The position numbers and the translations under genes were made by a program. 64,000 nucleotides of DNA, taken from NCBI RefSeq assembly GCF_014636495.1, contig NZ_BMEM01000006.1, positions 51,972 to 115,971 on the forward strand, given 5' to 3'. Below are positions 45,535 to 54,800 of the stretch, piece after piece. Within the stretch, counting starts at the first letter, position 1; each line of letters starts with the position of its first letter. Source of the stretch: Ornithinimicrobium tianjinense. GTDB taxonomy: Bacteria; Actinomycetota; Actinomycetes; Actinomycetales; Dermatophilaceae. The notes under the pieces were generated by a model, which did not search any database, was not told the origin of the DNA, and saw nothing but the letters and a program-made list of their open reading frames with translations.

Positions 45535-45568
45535 CGGCCGCGAGTCCTCGTCCGAGGATCCGCGGCCG
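45535..45568 (+). terminator. Attenuator-like hairpin in the whiB7 leader
   Basis: 16-bp stem with two mismatches (45535-45550 with 45553-45568), 2-nt loop, followed by a T-rich stretch (45569-45579, six T in eleven). It lies between the leader ORF and whiB7 on the same strand, so termination here would shut off whiB7. Confidence 0.65.
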
Positions 45569-45709
45569 TTCTGCTGTCTGGACCAGGCTCCCCGCCAGGT
45601 CGCGCAGACCGTCACGGATCCGTCCCGCACCAGCCCGGAGACCTTCGTCATGACGATCACCGCACACCCACCCAGACCGCACATCAGACAGCAGCAGGAA
45701 GGAACAGAC

Positions 45710-46060
45710 GTGCCTACCGCGATGCGCACGCACGCCACCGACAGGCAGGTCGGGAGCTCGGCCCACCCGATCGCCGCGATGCTCGGGCTCGTCCTCGACG
45801 TGAGGACCGAGGCGCGGGTCGTCGCCCTGCCGTGCCAGGTCAACGACGCAGACCTGTGGTTCGCGGAGCTGCCCGACGAGGTCGAGCAGGCCAAGGCGTT
45901 GTGCCTGGACTGCCCGCTGCGCGAGGCCTGCCTCGCCGGCGCCCTCGAGCGTGGTGAGCCCTGGGGTGTCTGGGGCGGACAGCTCGTGCTGCAGGGCGTG
46001 GTCGTGCCGCGGAAGCGGCCACGCGGCCGACCCCGCAAGGACGCCGTCGCGGCCGCCTAG
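45710..46060 (+). CDS. whiB7: WhiB7-type iron-sulfur transcriptional regulator
   Basis: 116 aa. The four cluster cysteines are in LPCQVND, ALCLDC and EACL; the G[VI]WGG turn appears as PWGVWGG, followed by the AT-hook RPRGRPRKD at the C-terminus, which is specific to WhiB7. It activates intrinsic antibiotic-resistance and redox genes with SigA. GTG 45710 has a strong GGAAGGA ribosome-binding site; an in-frame ATG at 45650 would add 20 residues. Position after uvrD2 is as in mycobacteria. Regulation: see promoter, leader peptide and attenuator. Confidence 0.9.
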   Translation: MPTAMRTHATDRQVGSSAHPIAAMLGLVLDVRTEARVVALPCQVNDADLWFAELPDEVEQAKALCLDCPLREACLAGALERGEPWGVWGGQLVLQGVVVPRKRPRGRPRKDAVAAA

Positions 46061-46126
46061 CGACCGACGCTCCCTGACGACCGACGCCGGCGGGTGAACG
46101 CGGCTGCGGACGACAGGGGCGGGCCC

Positions 46127-46143
46127 GGCGGGGGAGTCCCGCC
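46127..46143. terminator. Short hairpin between whiB7 and the convergent ThiF/TOMM-like gene
   Basis: 6-bp GC stem (46127-46132 with 46138-46143), 5-nt loop. Weak; further GGCC repeats follow to 46157. Confidence 0.35.
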
Positions 46144-46160
46144 ACCGGCCGCCGGCCGGA

Positions 46161-46823
46161 TCAGCGCCACCCGGGGTGCCACGGGCACTCCGGGTGGCGC
46201 GTCCACGTCCGGGTCACGACGTGGGGCGCGTGCGGGCCGATCTCGTGGGCCAGGCCCGCCGCGACCGGGCGGTGGGCCACGACGGAGGCGATCAGGAGCA
46301 TCACGACACCCTCCGCGGTCGCGAGCACCTCGGGCACGACCGGGACCGGCTCCAGCTGACGGGCGGGGTGGCCCAACGCCGTGGCGACCTCGGGCCAGGC
46401 CGGATCACGGTCCCGCCGGCGCAGGTCCAGGCAGTGCAGGCACGGGCCTTCCGGCAGTCCGCTCAGCGGCCCGACCACGATGCGCCGCGGTTGCACGACG
46501 ACGGGCAGGCGCAGCAGCCCCGCGCGTGAGGTCGTCAGCGCCACGTCCGGAGGTATGACGTGATGGTGCACCTGGACGGCCGGGCCGGCGGACTGCTCCG
46601 TGGCCGCGACACCGCCGAGGAGCAGCGACAGGTGCCGTGCCACCGGGCCGGCGCCGAGCACCGGGCAGGTCGGTCTCCCGGTCGGCCTCGACGGCCAGGC
46701 GAGCGCCGCCCCGATCGTCTCGGCGAGCCGCCTGGGACCCGCCTGGCTGGCCATGAGGGCCCCTGGGCCCACGCCGAGCCGCAGCTCGGGCACGTCCTCC
46801 GGCCGGCTGGGTGTCATGGTCAC
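46161..46823 (-). CDS. ThiF/TOMM cyclodehydratase-like protein, short form
   Basis: 220 aa. Two zinc-type cysteine pairs frame the recognisable part: GPCLHCLDLRRRDRDPAWP (about residues 128-146) and the C-terminal HPECPWH. This pattern occurs in TOMM cyclodehydratase/ThiF-like proteins that present peptides to YcaO enzymes and in stand-alone actinobacterial relatives beside whiB7-uvrD2. At 220 aa it lacks most of an E1-like nucleotide-binding domain. No YcaO or precursor peptide is nearby. The GTG start is tentative (GAGGGT 6 nt upstream); ATG two codons later is an alternative. Confidence 0.6.
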   Translation of the reverse strand: MTMTPSRPEDVPELRLGVGPGALMASQAGPRRLAETIGAALAWPSRPTGRPTCPVLGAGPVARHLSLLLGGVAATEQSAGPAVQVHHHVIPPDVALTTSRAGLLRLPVVVQPRRIVVGPLSGLPEGPCLHCLDLRRRDRDPAWPEVATALGHPARQLEPVPVVPEVLATAEGVVMLLIASVVAHRPVAAGLAHEIGPHAPHVVTRTWTRHPECPWHPGWR

Positions 46824-46861
46824 CCGACCACCCTCGCACCGCGGCGCGGACGGACCCGTGG

Positions 46862-46870
46862 TTGTCCACA
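46862..46870 (+). other. Isolated DnaA-box-like nonamer
   Basis: TTGTCCACA, a perfect match to the high-GC actinobacterial DnaA box, in an 81-nt gap between two minus-strand genes. It stands alone, with no cluster or AT-rich region, so it is not an origin. Confidence 0.4.
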
Positions 46871-46904
46871 GGTGCGCCCGCCTCGGGAGGGGTGAGCCGC
46901 AGGC

Positions 46905-48308
46905 TCAGGCCTCGTCGCCGCCCAGCAGACGCTCGATGTCCTCGTCGGTCACCGTGAGGCCGTCCCCGCTCTCCACGCTGCCTCCTCGACGTCGCTCGAC
47001 ATACCCCAGGGGGTCGTCGAGGTCGGCCGCGGTGGGAGCGAGGTCGGGGTGGCCCCAGGCCTCGTCACGAGCGGCTGCGCCGGAGGACTCCTCGAGGGCC
47101 GCCCAGAGGTTCGCGGCATCACGCAACCGGCGGGGGCGCAGCTCCAGCCCGATCAGGGAGGCAAAGGTCTTCTCGGCCGGTCCGCCGGTGGCCCGCCGGC
47201 GCCGGACAGCCTCGGCCAGGGCCTCGCTGTGGGGCAGGTGCGCCGCCGTGGCCCGCGCGGTCACCTGGTCGACCCACCCCTCGACGAGCGCGAGGTAGGT
47301 CTCCAGCCGGGCCAGGGCAGCCTGCTGGGTCGGGCTGGGGTCGGGGGAGAAGAGGCTGCCGCCGAGCGCCTCCTGCAGCGCGGCCGGGTCCTGGGGATCG
47401 GTGCTGCGGACGGCCTCCTCGATGCCCTCGGTGTTAATCCTGATGTCGCGCGCGTAGGCCTCGACGCTCCCGAGGAGCTGAGGGCCCAGCCAGGGGACGC
47501 CGGCGAAGAGACGGACCCGGGCGGCCTCGCGCACGGCCAGGTAGAGATGCACCTCACCCGCATCGATCTCCAGGCCCTCCGCGAACTGCGCCACGTTGGC
47601 GGGCAGGATCGCCACCGACTCGTCGTCCAGCAGCGGGATGCCGACCTCGGTCCCGGAGAGGGTCTCCGCCGCCAGGGTGCCGACGGCCTGGCCCACCTGG
47701 CCGCCGAACATGCTGGCGCTCATCCGACGGATCATCGGTTCCATCTGGCCCATGAGCATCGCCGGGTTCATGCCGGCCGGCAGACCGGGGATCTGGGGTG
47801 CGCCCTCCTCGCCGAGGCCCGACAGCTGCTGGCGCATCGCCTCGCCCAGGGCGTTCTGCAGCCCGGTCGCGACGGGGGTGGTGAGCCGCTGCCACAGCGG
47901 GAGGGTCAGCTCGACCCACTCGGCGCGGCTCAGCGCGCGGGCCAGGCCCTCCGGTCGGGGGAGGTCGGTCACGGCGTCCAGCCACAGGGACGCCACCTGG
48001 ACCACCTGCTCGACGTCGCGACGGGTGCTCTCGCCGATCGAGGCGTCGCCCTGCTGGGCCACCACCTGGCGCGCGACGTCGTGCGCCAGCTCGGAGTTGA
48101 CCGGTCCGTCATCGCCCGCACCCGCTCCCATCAGCATCTCGATCTGGCTGCGCATCTGGGCGGCCTGGGTCGCGTCGAGGTTGCCCAGGCCCATGGCCTC
48201 GAGCGCCTCCCGCATCTGGGGCGGTACGGCACCCCCGAAAAGCGCCTCGAAGGGGTCGTCTCGGCCCTCGGGCTCCTCGGGCAGCTCCGGACGGTTCTGG
48301 TCGGACAC
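46905..48308 (-). CDS. Zincin-2 family (DUF2342) putative zinc metalloprotease
   Basis: 467 aa, matching the Rv3195-type family annotated as zinc-dependent metalloprotease or coenzyme F420 biosynthesis-associated. The family core EVHLYLAVREAARVRLFAGV, PWLGPQLLGSVEAYARDI is at about residues 252-290. Where I expect a metal His after REAA, Arg is present (REAAR). No membrane segment or signal peptide is seen. The GTG at 48308 follows AGGAAGGA. The neighbour order (whiB7, this gene, SDR, PDZ protease, UPF0182) is largely as in mycobacteria. Confidence 0.8.
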   Translation of the reverse strand: MSDQNRPELPEEPEGRDDPFEALFGGAVPPQMREALEAMGLGNLDATQAAQMRSQIEMLMGAGAGDDGPVNSELAHDVARQVVAQQGDASIGESTRRDVEQVVQVASLWLDAVTDLPRPEGLARALSRAEWVELTLPLWQRLTTPVATGLQNALGEAMRQQLSGLGEEGAPQIPGLPAGMNPAMLMGQMEPMIRRMSASMFGGQVGQAVGTLAAETLSGTEVGIPLLDDESVAILPANVAQFAEGLEIDAGEVHLYLAVREAARVRLFAGVPWLGPQLLGSVEAYARDIRINTEGIEEAVRSTDPQDPAALQEALGGSLFSPDPSPTQQAALARLETYLALVEGWVDQVTARATAAHLPHSEALAEAVRRRRATGGPAEKTFASLIGLELRPRRLRDAANLWAALEESSGAAARDEAWGHPDLAPTAADLDDPLGYVERRRGGSVESGDGLTVTDEDIERLLGGDEA

Positions 48309-48427
48309 GGTGGGTGCTTCCTTCCTGGGGGCAGGGCCGGTCGGTCCAGCCTGCCACTCTGAGACGATGGCGGGTGCCGCGGCTGCCGCCGCAGCGCCCT
48401 CATCCTCATCAACACCAGGAGGCCTCC

Positions 48428-49525
48428 GTGAGTTCCACGGGTGACACGAGCGCTCCTGCGGGCCGCGGTGTGCGCGTGGCGCTGACGCGGGCGGGCACGC
48501 CGTTCGGCACCGCGCTGGCCGAGCTGCTCGTCGCCGGGGGCGCGGACCTCGTGGGACTCGACGAGCGCGTCGGCGACAGTCCCGGCGTGGAGTGGCGCAG
48601 CGTGGACGCGGGTTCGCCCGCCGTGCTCCAGCACCTGGAGGGTGTCGACGTGCTCGTGCACCTGGCGTGGGAGCCAGACCTGCAGACCTCCCTCGCGGAG
48701 CAGCCCGCGGTGAGGCGTGCCCGTCAGGTCCGGACGGTGCGCACGCTGCTGACCGCCAGTGCCGCGGCGGGTGTGCGACGGCTGGTCGTGGTGACGAGCG
48801 GCATGATCCACGGGGCCAGGGCGGACAACCCGGTGCCGCTGCCCGAGGACAGCCCGGCGCGGACGCCGGACACCGAAGGGCTGGTCGCCGACCTGGTGGC
48901 CGTCGAGCAGGAGCTCACGGCCCGCGGCGCACCCCGTCCCGGTCCCCAGGTCACCGTGCTGCGCCCCGGAGCCCTGGTGGGTCCCGGCGTGGACACGATG
49001 ATCACCCGGCATTTCGAGGCTCCCCGCCTGCTCACGTTGCGGGGCACGAGACCCGCCTGGAGCTTCTGCCACGTGGACGACCTGGCGTCGGCGCTCCTGG
49101 TCCTCGCGCGCGCCGACGAGGTGCCCGACGAGCTGGCCGTGTCCTCCTGGGGCAGTCTCAGCCAGCAGGACGTGGAGGAACTATCCGGCATGCGGCACGT
49201 CGAGCTGTCCGAGTCCTCGGCGCACTCGGCCGCCGACCGTCTGCACCGGCTGGGTGCGGTTCCCGTGGCGGCGAGCGACCTGGCCTACGTGGCGCACCCC
49301 TGGGTCACCGAGCCGCACCGGCTCGCCGCGCTCGGCTGGCAGCCCGCGCACGACAACGCCTCCTGCCTGGCCACCCTGCTGGACCAGGTCCGGGGCCACC
49401 GCGCGGTGATGGCCCGACGGCTGCGTTCGAGGGACGCGGTCGGGGCCGCGGCCGGAGCCGCCAGTGCGGCTGTGGCCGTCATCGCGACCGCAGCGCTCCT
49501 GCGCCGCCGCCGCGGGCGGGACTGA
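48428..49525 (+). CDS. NAD-dependent epimerase/dehydratase (extended SDR) with C-terminal membrane anchor
   Basis: 365 aa. The Rossmann start VRVALTRAGTPFGTALAELL replaces the usual GxxGxxG glycines, so cofactor binding may be altered. Later features follow the NAD-dependent epimerase family (VDVLVHLAW, LVVVTSGMIHGA, VLRPGALVGPG, FCHVDDLASAL). The catalytic YxxxK is not apparent. The end is a membrane helix (AAAGAASAAVAVIATAALL) plus basic residues, a tail anchor. AGGAGG lies 7 nt before GTG 48428. Substrate unknown; it could be a non-catalytic binding protein. Confidence 0.72.
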   Translation: MSSTGDTSAPAGRGVRVALTRAGTPFGTALAELLVAGGADLVGLDERVGDSPGVEWRSVDAGSPAVLQHLEGVDVLVHLAWEPDLQTSLAEQPAVRRARQVRTVRTLLTASAAAGVRRLVVVTSGMIHGARADNPVPLPEDSPARTPDTEGLVADLVAVEQELTARGAPRPGPQVTVLRPGALVGPGVDTMITRHFEAPRLLTLRGTRPAWSFCHVDDLASALLVLARADEVPDELAVSSWGSLSQQDVEELSGMRHVELSESSAHSAADRLHRLGAVPVAASDLAYVAHPWVTEPHRLAALGWQPAHDNASCLATLLDQVRGHRAVMARRLRSRDAVGAAAGAASAAVAVIATAALLRRRRGRD

Positions 49526-49544
49526 GGAGCCGGACCCAGCAGCG

Positions 49545-49580
49545 CGCGCACGGCACCGCGCACGGCACCGCGCACGGCAT
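49545..49580. repeat. Three tandem copies of a 12-bp unit upstream of moaE
   Basis: CGCGCACGGCAC at 49545-49556 and 49557-49568, and a third copy with a final T at 49569-49580. The last copy merges into a CGGCATAC octamer (49575-49582). It lies between the SDR stop and the moaE promoter. Confidence 0.7.
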
Positions 49581-49618
49581 ACAGGGCCCTCCCAGGGGTG
49601 ATGGGGCATGATGACGCG

Positions 49619-50050
49619 GTGAGCGAGCACGCACCGACCGTCGTCACCGACATCCGTGACCAGCCGCTGTCCGTCGACGAGGCCCTCGCTGCCGTCGCGC
49701 ACCCGCGCGCGGGCGCGGTGACCCTCTTCGTGGGGACCGTGCGCGAGCACGACGAGGGGCGCGAGGGTGTCACCGAGCTCGACTACAGCGCGCACCCCGA
49801 CGCCCTGGCGCACCTGACCCTCATCGCCGAGGAGGTCGCCGCGGGCCAGCAGATCCACGGGGTCTACGCCGTGCACCGGGTCGGCGAGCTCGCCGTCGGA
49901 GACCTCGCCGTCGTCTGCGCGGTCTCCGCCGAGCACCGCGCGGAGGCCTTCGAGGGCGGCCGGCGCCTGATCGAGGAGCTCAAGGCGCAGGTGCCCATCT
50001 GGAAGCGCCAGGAGTATGCCGAGGGCGGGCACACCTGGGTGGGCCTGTGA
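49619..50050 (+). CDS. moaE: Molybdopterin synthase catalytic subunit MoaE
   Basis: 143 aa. AGAVTLFVGTVREHDEG (dimer and active-site region), DYSAHPDAL, VHRVGELAVGDLAVVCAVSAEHR and the catalytic lysine region PIWKRQEYAEGG are all typical of MoaE, which converts cPMP to molybdopterin with thiocarboxylated MoaD. No other molybdenum cofactor gene is nearby. GTG 49619 lies 6 nt after CATGAT; an ATG nearby at 49601 is less likely. The stop overlaps the GTG of the PDZ protease gene (GTGA). Confidence 0.9.
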   Translation: MSEHAPTVVTDIRDQPLSVDEALAAVAHPRAGAVTLFVGTVREHDEGREGVTELDYSAHPDALAHLTLIAEEVAAGQQIHGVYAVHRVGELAVGDLAVVCAVSAEHRAEAFEGGRRLIEELKAQVPIWKRQEYAEGGHTWVGL

Positions 50051-51219
50051 CCGTGGCGCAGCAGGGTCCGGCCCCCGCGCAGGTGCCCCCGGACCGCCCT
50101 CCTCACACAGGCGTGAGCGCCTACGCCTGGGCGATGATCGTCACCGTCGCGCTCGCCGTGGTCCTCGGTGCGGCCCTGAGCCGGGTCACGGTGGACGACG
50201 TCGTCTACTTCCCCGGACCCGTGTACGACACGCTCGGGGCCATCGACGACACGACCGTGGTCCAGATGGACGAGGACCTGGAGACCTACCCGACCGACGG
50301 CGACCTCTACTTCACCACCATCCGGCTGGCGGGCGGCCCCGGCGACGACCTCAACGTCTGGGAATGGGTGAGGGCCAGGCTGGACCCGTCCACCACCATC
50401 GTGCCGCGCGAGGAGGTCTATCCGGAGGACGTGACCCCGCAGCAGGTCCGCGAGCAGAACACCTCCCTGATGCAGCACTCGCAGCAGGACGCGGCCGTGG
50501 TCGCGCTGCGCGCCGACGGGATCGCGGTGCCGGAGAAGATCATGGTGGCCCAGGTCATCCAGGACGCGCCGGCCGACGGGGTGCTGGAGGTCGACGACCA
50601 GATCCTGACGGTCGAGGGCGACGAGATGGACGACACCGAGACCGTGCGCTCCCGCCTCCAGGAGGTCACCCCCGGCGAGACGGCAGAGATGACCCTCGTG
50701 CGCGACGGCAAGACGATCACCCTCGACGTGCCGACCACCAAGGACGAGGAGAGCGGCCGCACCATCGTGGGCGTCTACCTGGCTCCCGACTACGACATGC
50801 CCTACGACGTCACGGTCTCGGCGGGCAACGTCGGCGGACCGAGCGCCGGCCTGATGTTCGCGCTCGCGATCTACGACACGATCACGCCGGGGTCGCTCAC
50901 CGGCGGCCTGTCCTTCGCGGGCACGGGCACGATCAGCGGCAACGGCACCGTGGGCCCGATCGGCGGCATCGCCCAGAAGATGTGGGCCTCCGACCAGGCC
51001 GGGGCGACGGTCTTCCTCGCCCCTGCGGACAACTGCGACGAGGTGGTCGAGCGCACGCCCGACGGTCTGACCGTGGTCCCGGTCAGCACCTTCGACGAGG
51101 CCAAGGAGTATGTCGAGGCGGTCGCCTCGGCAGGCGCGGACGAGCTGAGCTCCCTGGACCTGCCGACCTGCCAGCAGGTCCTGGCCGAGCGTTCGGACGG
51201 CGCGACGACCACGGGCTGA
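50047..51219 (+). CDS. PDZ-domain Lon-type (S16) membrane protease, YlbL-like
   Basis: 390 aa. One N-terminal membrane helix (AMIVTVALAVVLGAALS), a PDZ domain (about 155-235; VAQVIQDAPADGVLEVDDQI) and a Lon proteolytic domain with catalytic Ser in GGPSAGLMFAL (about 265) and Lys in GIAQKMWAS (about 310). Homologues (Rv3194c, B. subtilis YlbL) degrade regulators or membrane proteins. It is translated from a GTG overlapping the moaE stop. It ends 33 nt from the convergent PPA1309-like gene. Confidence 0.9.
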   Translation: MTVAQQGPAPAQVPPDRPPHTGVSAYAWAMIVTVALAVVLGAALSRVTVDDVVYFPGPVYDTLGAIDDTTVVQMDEDLETYPTDGDLYFTTIRLAGGPGDDLNVWEWVRARLDPSTTIVPREEVYPEDVTPQQVREQNTSLMQHSQQDAAVVALRADGIAVPEKIMVAQVIQDAPADGVLEVDDQILTVEGDEMDDTETVRSRLQEVTPGETAEMTLVRDGKTITLDVPTTKDEESGRTIVGVYLAPDYDMPYDVTVSAGNVGGPSAGLMFALAIYDTITPGSLTGGLSFAGTGTISGNGTVGPIGGIAQKMWASDQAGATVFLAPADNCDEVVERTPDGLTVVPVSTFDEAKEYVEAVASAGADELSSLDLPTCQQVLAERSDGATTTG

Positions 51220-51252
51220 GACCCCAGGGCGCGCCGTCGTCGGCGCAGCGGC

Positions 51253-51783
51253 TCAGTCGCGCAGCGTCGCGGCCAGGGCGTGGGTGAGCCCGGGGGCGAT
51301 GTCCCGGCCGATCGCCACGGCGTCGTCGCTGTCGTGCTCACGCTGGCGCAGCAGGCAGATCTGCTCGCCGTCGCGCAGGCACGCTGCCAGCAGCCGGACG
51401 TCCTTGCGGTCGGGGTGGGCAGCCAGCTGGTCCGTGGCCGCCCCCGGGTCGTCGGGCAGGTTCCGCTCCGCCTCCGGTGGCACCACGATGCGCTCGACGG
51501 CCAGCGCGACGCCGGCGACCTCCTCCGGCCAGGCCACGCGCCCGAGCAGCGACTCGAGGTCGGCGGTCGGCGGGAGCCCGTCCTGCTCCACGGCGGTGTA
51601 GCCGGTGTCGTCCGCCTCGGACAGCCGACCGGCCAGGCTCGGCTCACGCTCGCGGAGCAGGGCCGTCGGCACGAGCGCGAAGAGGCGCGGGGGCTGGTCC
51701 CAGCCCAGCCGGGCGACGTGCCGCTCGGTGTCGACGGCAGCGGTCAGCAGGGCGGATCGTGTCGGTTCCTGGTCGTGGGGCAC
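51253..51783 (-). CDS. PPA1309 family protein
   Basis: 176 aa soluble protein of unknown function, recognised by AAVDTERHVARLGWDQPPRL, LFALVPTALL, VAWPEEVAGVALAVER and VPPEAERNLP. The family is restricted to actinobacteria and found beside UPF0182 and the PDZ protease genes. Start is uncertain: GTG 51783 lies 7 nt after GACGAT, ATG 51792 adds three residues. It is divergent from the UPF0182 gene with 63 bp between starts. Confidence 0.78.
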   Translation of the reverse strand: MPHDQEPTRSALLTAAVDTERHVARLGWDQPPRLFALVPTALLREREPSLAGRLSEADDTGYTAVEQDGLPPTADLESLLGRVAWPEEVAGVALAVERIVVPPEAERNLPDDPGAATDQLAAHPDRKDVRLLAACLRDGEQICLLRQREHDSDDAVAIGRDIAPGLTHALAATLRD

Positions 51784-51834
51784 GGGACCCATCGTCGCAC
51801 CCGAGGCCACGCAGGAGGGCACGGTGCGGCCGGA

Positions 51835-51840
51835 TAGGCT
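51835..51840 (+). promoter_or_regulatory. -10 element (TAGGCT), leaderless promoter of the UPF0182 gene
   Basis: TAGGCT followed by 6 nt and the GTG at 51847. Confidence 0.6.
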
Positions 51841-51846
51841 GTCGGG

Positions 51847-54800
51847 GTGAGCGAGCCAGAGCCCCGCCCCGACCCCGACGAGCCCACCGGTCCGCCGCGG
51901 AACACCGGTCCGACAGGGCCGGGAGGCCGTGGCCCGCGCCGACCGGGTGGACCCGGGCGCCCCGGTCGACGACGCAGCCGGCTGATCCCCACGCTGGTCA
52001 TCCTCTTCGTCCTGCTCGCCGGGATCGGGTCCGCGGCCACGCTGTGGACCGAGTTCCTGTGGTTCGACGCCGTCGGCTACCGCTCGGTGCTCACCACCCG
52101 GCTGCTGAGCCAGACGGCGATCTTCGTGATCGCGGGCGGGCTCACCGCGCTGCTGGTCTGGGCCTCCCTCTGGCTCGCCTGGCGGCACCGGCCCGTCTAC
52201 GCCCCCAGCACCCCCGAGCAGGCCGCCCTCGACCGCTACCGCACCGCGCTGGACCCGATGCGGCGCCTGGTCTTCGTGGCGGTCCCTCTGGTGCTCGGCG
52301 CCTTCGCCGGCACGGCGATGTCCTCGCAGTGGCAGACGGTCCTGCTCTTCCTCAACCGCCAGCCGTTCGGCCGGGAGGATCCTCACTTCGGTCTCGACAT
52401 CGGCTTCTTCGTCTTCAGCCTGCCGTTCTGGCAGATGCTGGTCTCGTTCGCCACCCTCGTGATCGGGCTCTCGGTGATCGCCGCGGTCCTGACGCACTAC
52501 ATCTACGGGGGCATCCAGCTGCAGGCCGCCGCGGGAGCCTCCCGGACCACGCCCGCCGCGCGCCTGCAGCTCTCGGTGCTGCTCGGGCTGCTCCTCGTGG
52601 TCCGTGCCGCCGGCTACTGGGTGGAGCGCTACACGCTGAGCATGACCGAGCACGCACGGATCACCGGTATGACGTACACCGACGTCCACGCGGTCCTGCC
52701 CACGCGCAGCATCCTCGCCGTCGCCGCGCTGCTGTGCGCCGCCTTCTTCGTGTCCACCATCTGGACCCGTGCGTGGCGGCTTCCCCTCATCGGCCTCGGC
52801 GGTCTCGTCGTCGTGGCCCTGCTGCTGGGCGGCCTCTACCCCTCGCTGGTGCAGTCGCTACGGGTCCGCCCCTCCGAGGCCCAGCTCGAGGCGCCCTACA
52901 TCGAGCGGGCGATCGCCAGCACCCAGGAGGCGTACGGCCTCGCGGGTGTCGAGAAGACCGACTACGACGCCGTGACCGACGCCGAGCCCGGGCAGCTGCG
53001 CAGCGACGCCGAGACGATCCCCGGGATCCGGATCGTCGACCCCATGGTGGTTTCGCCGACCTTCCGTCAGCTGCAGGGCGTGCGCAACTACTACCAGTTC
53101 GGCGACGCGCTGGACGTGGACAGCTACGAGGTGGACGGCGAGCAGGTGGACACCGTCATCGCCGTCCGCGAGCTCAACCAGGCCGGCATCCCGGCCGCCC
53201 AGCGCAACTGGGTCAACGACCACACGGTCTACACCCACGGCTTCGGCGTGGTGGCCGCGTACGGCAACCGCCGGTCGAGCGAGGGTGAGCCGATCTTCTA
53301 CGAGCGCAACATCCCGCCGGTCGGGGCTCTCGGTGAGTACGAGCCCCGGATCTACTTCGGGGAGCACTCCCCGGACTACTCGATCGTCGGGGCTCCCGAG
53401 GGCGCGACCCCGCAGGAGATCGACTATCCCTCCAGCGGCTCCACCACCGGTGAGGTCCGCAACAACTACGAGGGTGACGGCGGGGTCTCCATCGGCAACG
53501 TGCTGCGCCGCACCGCCTACGCCCTGAAGTACCGCGAGATCGAGATCCTGCTGTCCGACTCGGTGAACAGCGAGTCGCGGCTGCTGGACCACCGCCAGCC
53601 CCGGGAGCGCGTGGAGCGGGTGGCTCCGTGGCTCAAGCTCGACGGCAACCCCTACCCGGCCGTGGTCGGTGGGCGCGTGGTCTGGATCGTCGACGGCTAC
53701 ACCGTCTCGAGCCGTTACCCGTACAGCGTGATGATGGAGCTCGGGGAGGCGACGGCCGACTCGCTGCAGCAGGCGCAGAACGTCGACACCATCGGCGCGG
53801 GCCGCGTCAACTACATCCGTAACTCCGTCAAGGCGACCGTCGACGCCTACGACGGCTCCGTCGACCTCTACGCCTGGGACCAGGAGGACCCGTTGCTCAA
53901 GGCGTGGAGCCAGGCGTTCGACGGGTCCGTCCAGCCCATGTCGGCGATCGAGGGCGACCTGATGAGCCACCTGCGCTACCCGGAGGACCTCTTCAAGGTC
54001 CAGCGCTCGGTGCTGACCCGCTACCACGTCGACGACGCGTCCAGCTTCTTCGGCGGCCAGGACTTCTGGGCGGTCTCGGAGGACCCGAGCGTGGAGACCG
54101 CGACCAAGCCGGACATCCCCCCGTACTACCTCTCGGTCGCCATGCCCGGGCAGGACGAGCCGACGTTCAGTCTCACGACGACCTACATCCCCCAGGGGCA
54201 GGCGAGGCAGAACCTCACCGGCTACCTCGCCGTCGACGCGGACGCCGGGCAGACCACCGGCGAGCCGCGCGAGGGTTACGGCCAGATGCGTCTGCTCGTG
54301 CTCCCGCGCGACACGACGGTGCGCGGTCCCGGGCAGTTCCAGAACGACATCAACTCCTCCAACGAGACGTCGGAGGCCTTCACGCAGACCCTGTCGCAGT
54401 TCCTCAACCTCAACCGGCAGCAGGGCTCGCAGGTCAAGATCGGCAACCTGCTCACCCTCCCCGTCGGGGACGGACTCCTCTACGTCGAGCCCGTGTACGT
54501 CCAGGCGGAGAGCGGCTCCTCCTACCCGCTGCAGCGTCTGGTCGTCGTGGCCTTCGGCAACGAGCTGGCGTGGTCGGACACCCTCAACGGGGCGCTCGAC
54601 GAGCTCTTCGGCGGGGACTCCGGCGCGACGGCGGGCGACGCCGGCACGGGGTCACCGACGACGCCCCCCGGTCAGGGCGGGACCCCGTCCGAGGAGCCCG
54701 TCGAGGGTGACCTCGCCGCCGCGGTCGCCGACATCCAGAAGGCCTACGAGGAAGGACAGGCCGCCCTGGCGGCCGGCGACTGGGAGGCCTACGGCCAGGC

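Noticed and set aside
46061..46904. Possible replication origin because of the DnaA box
   Set aside because: A single box, no cluster, no AT-rich unwinding region, and no dnaA, dnaN or gyrB nearby.
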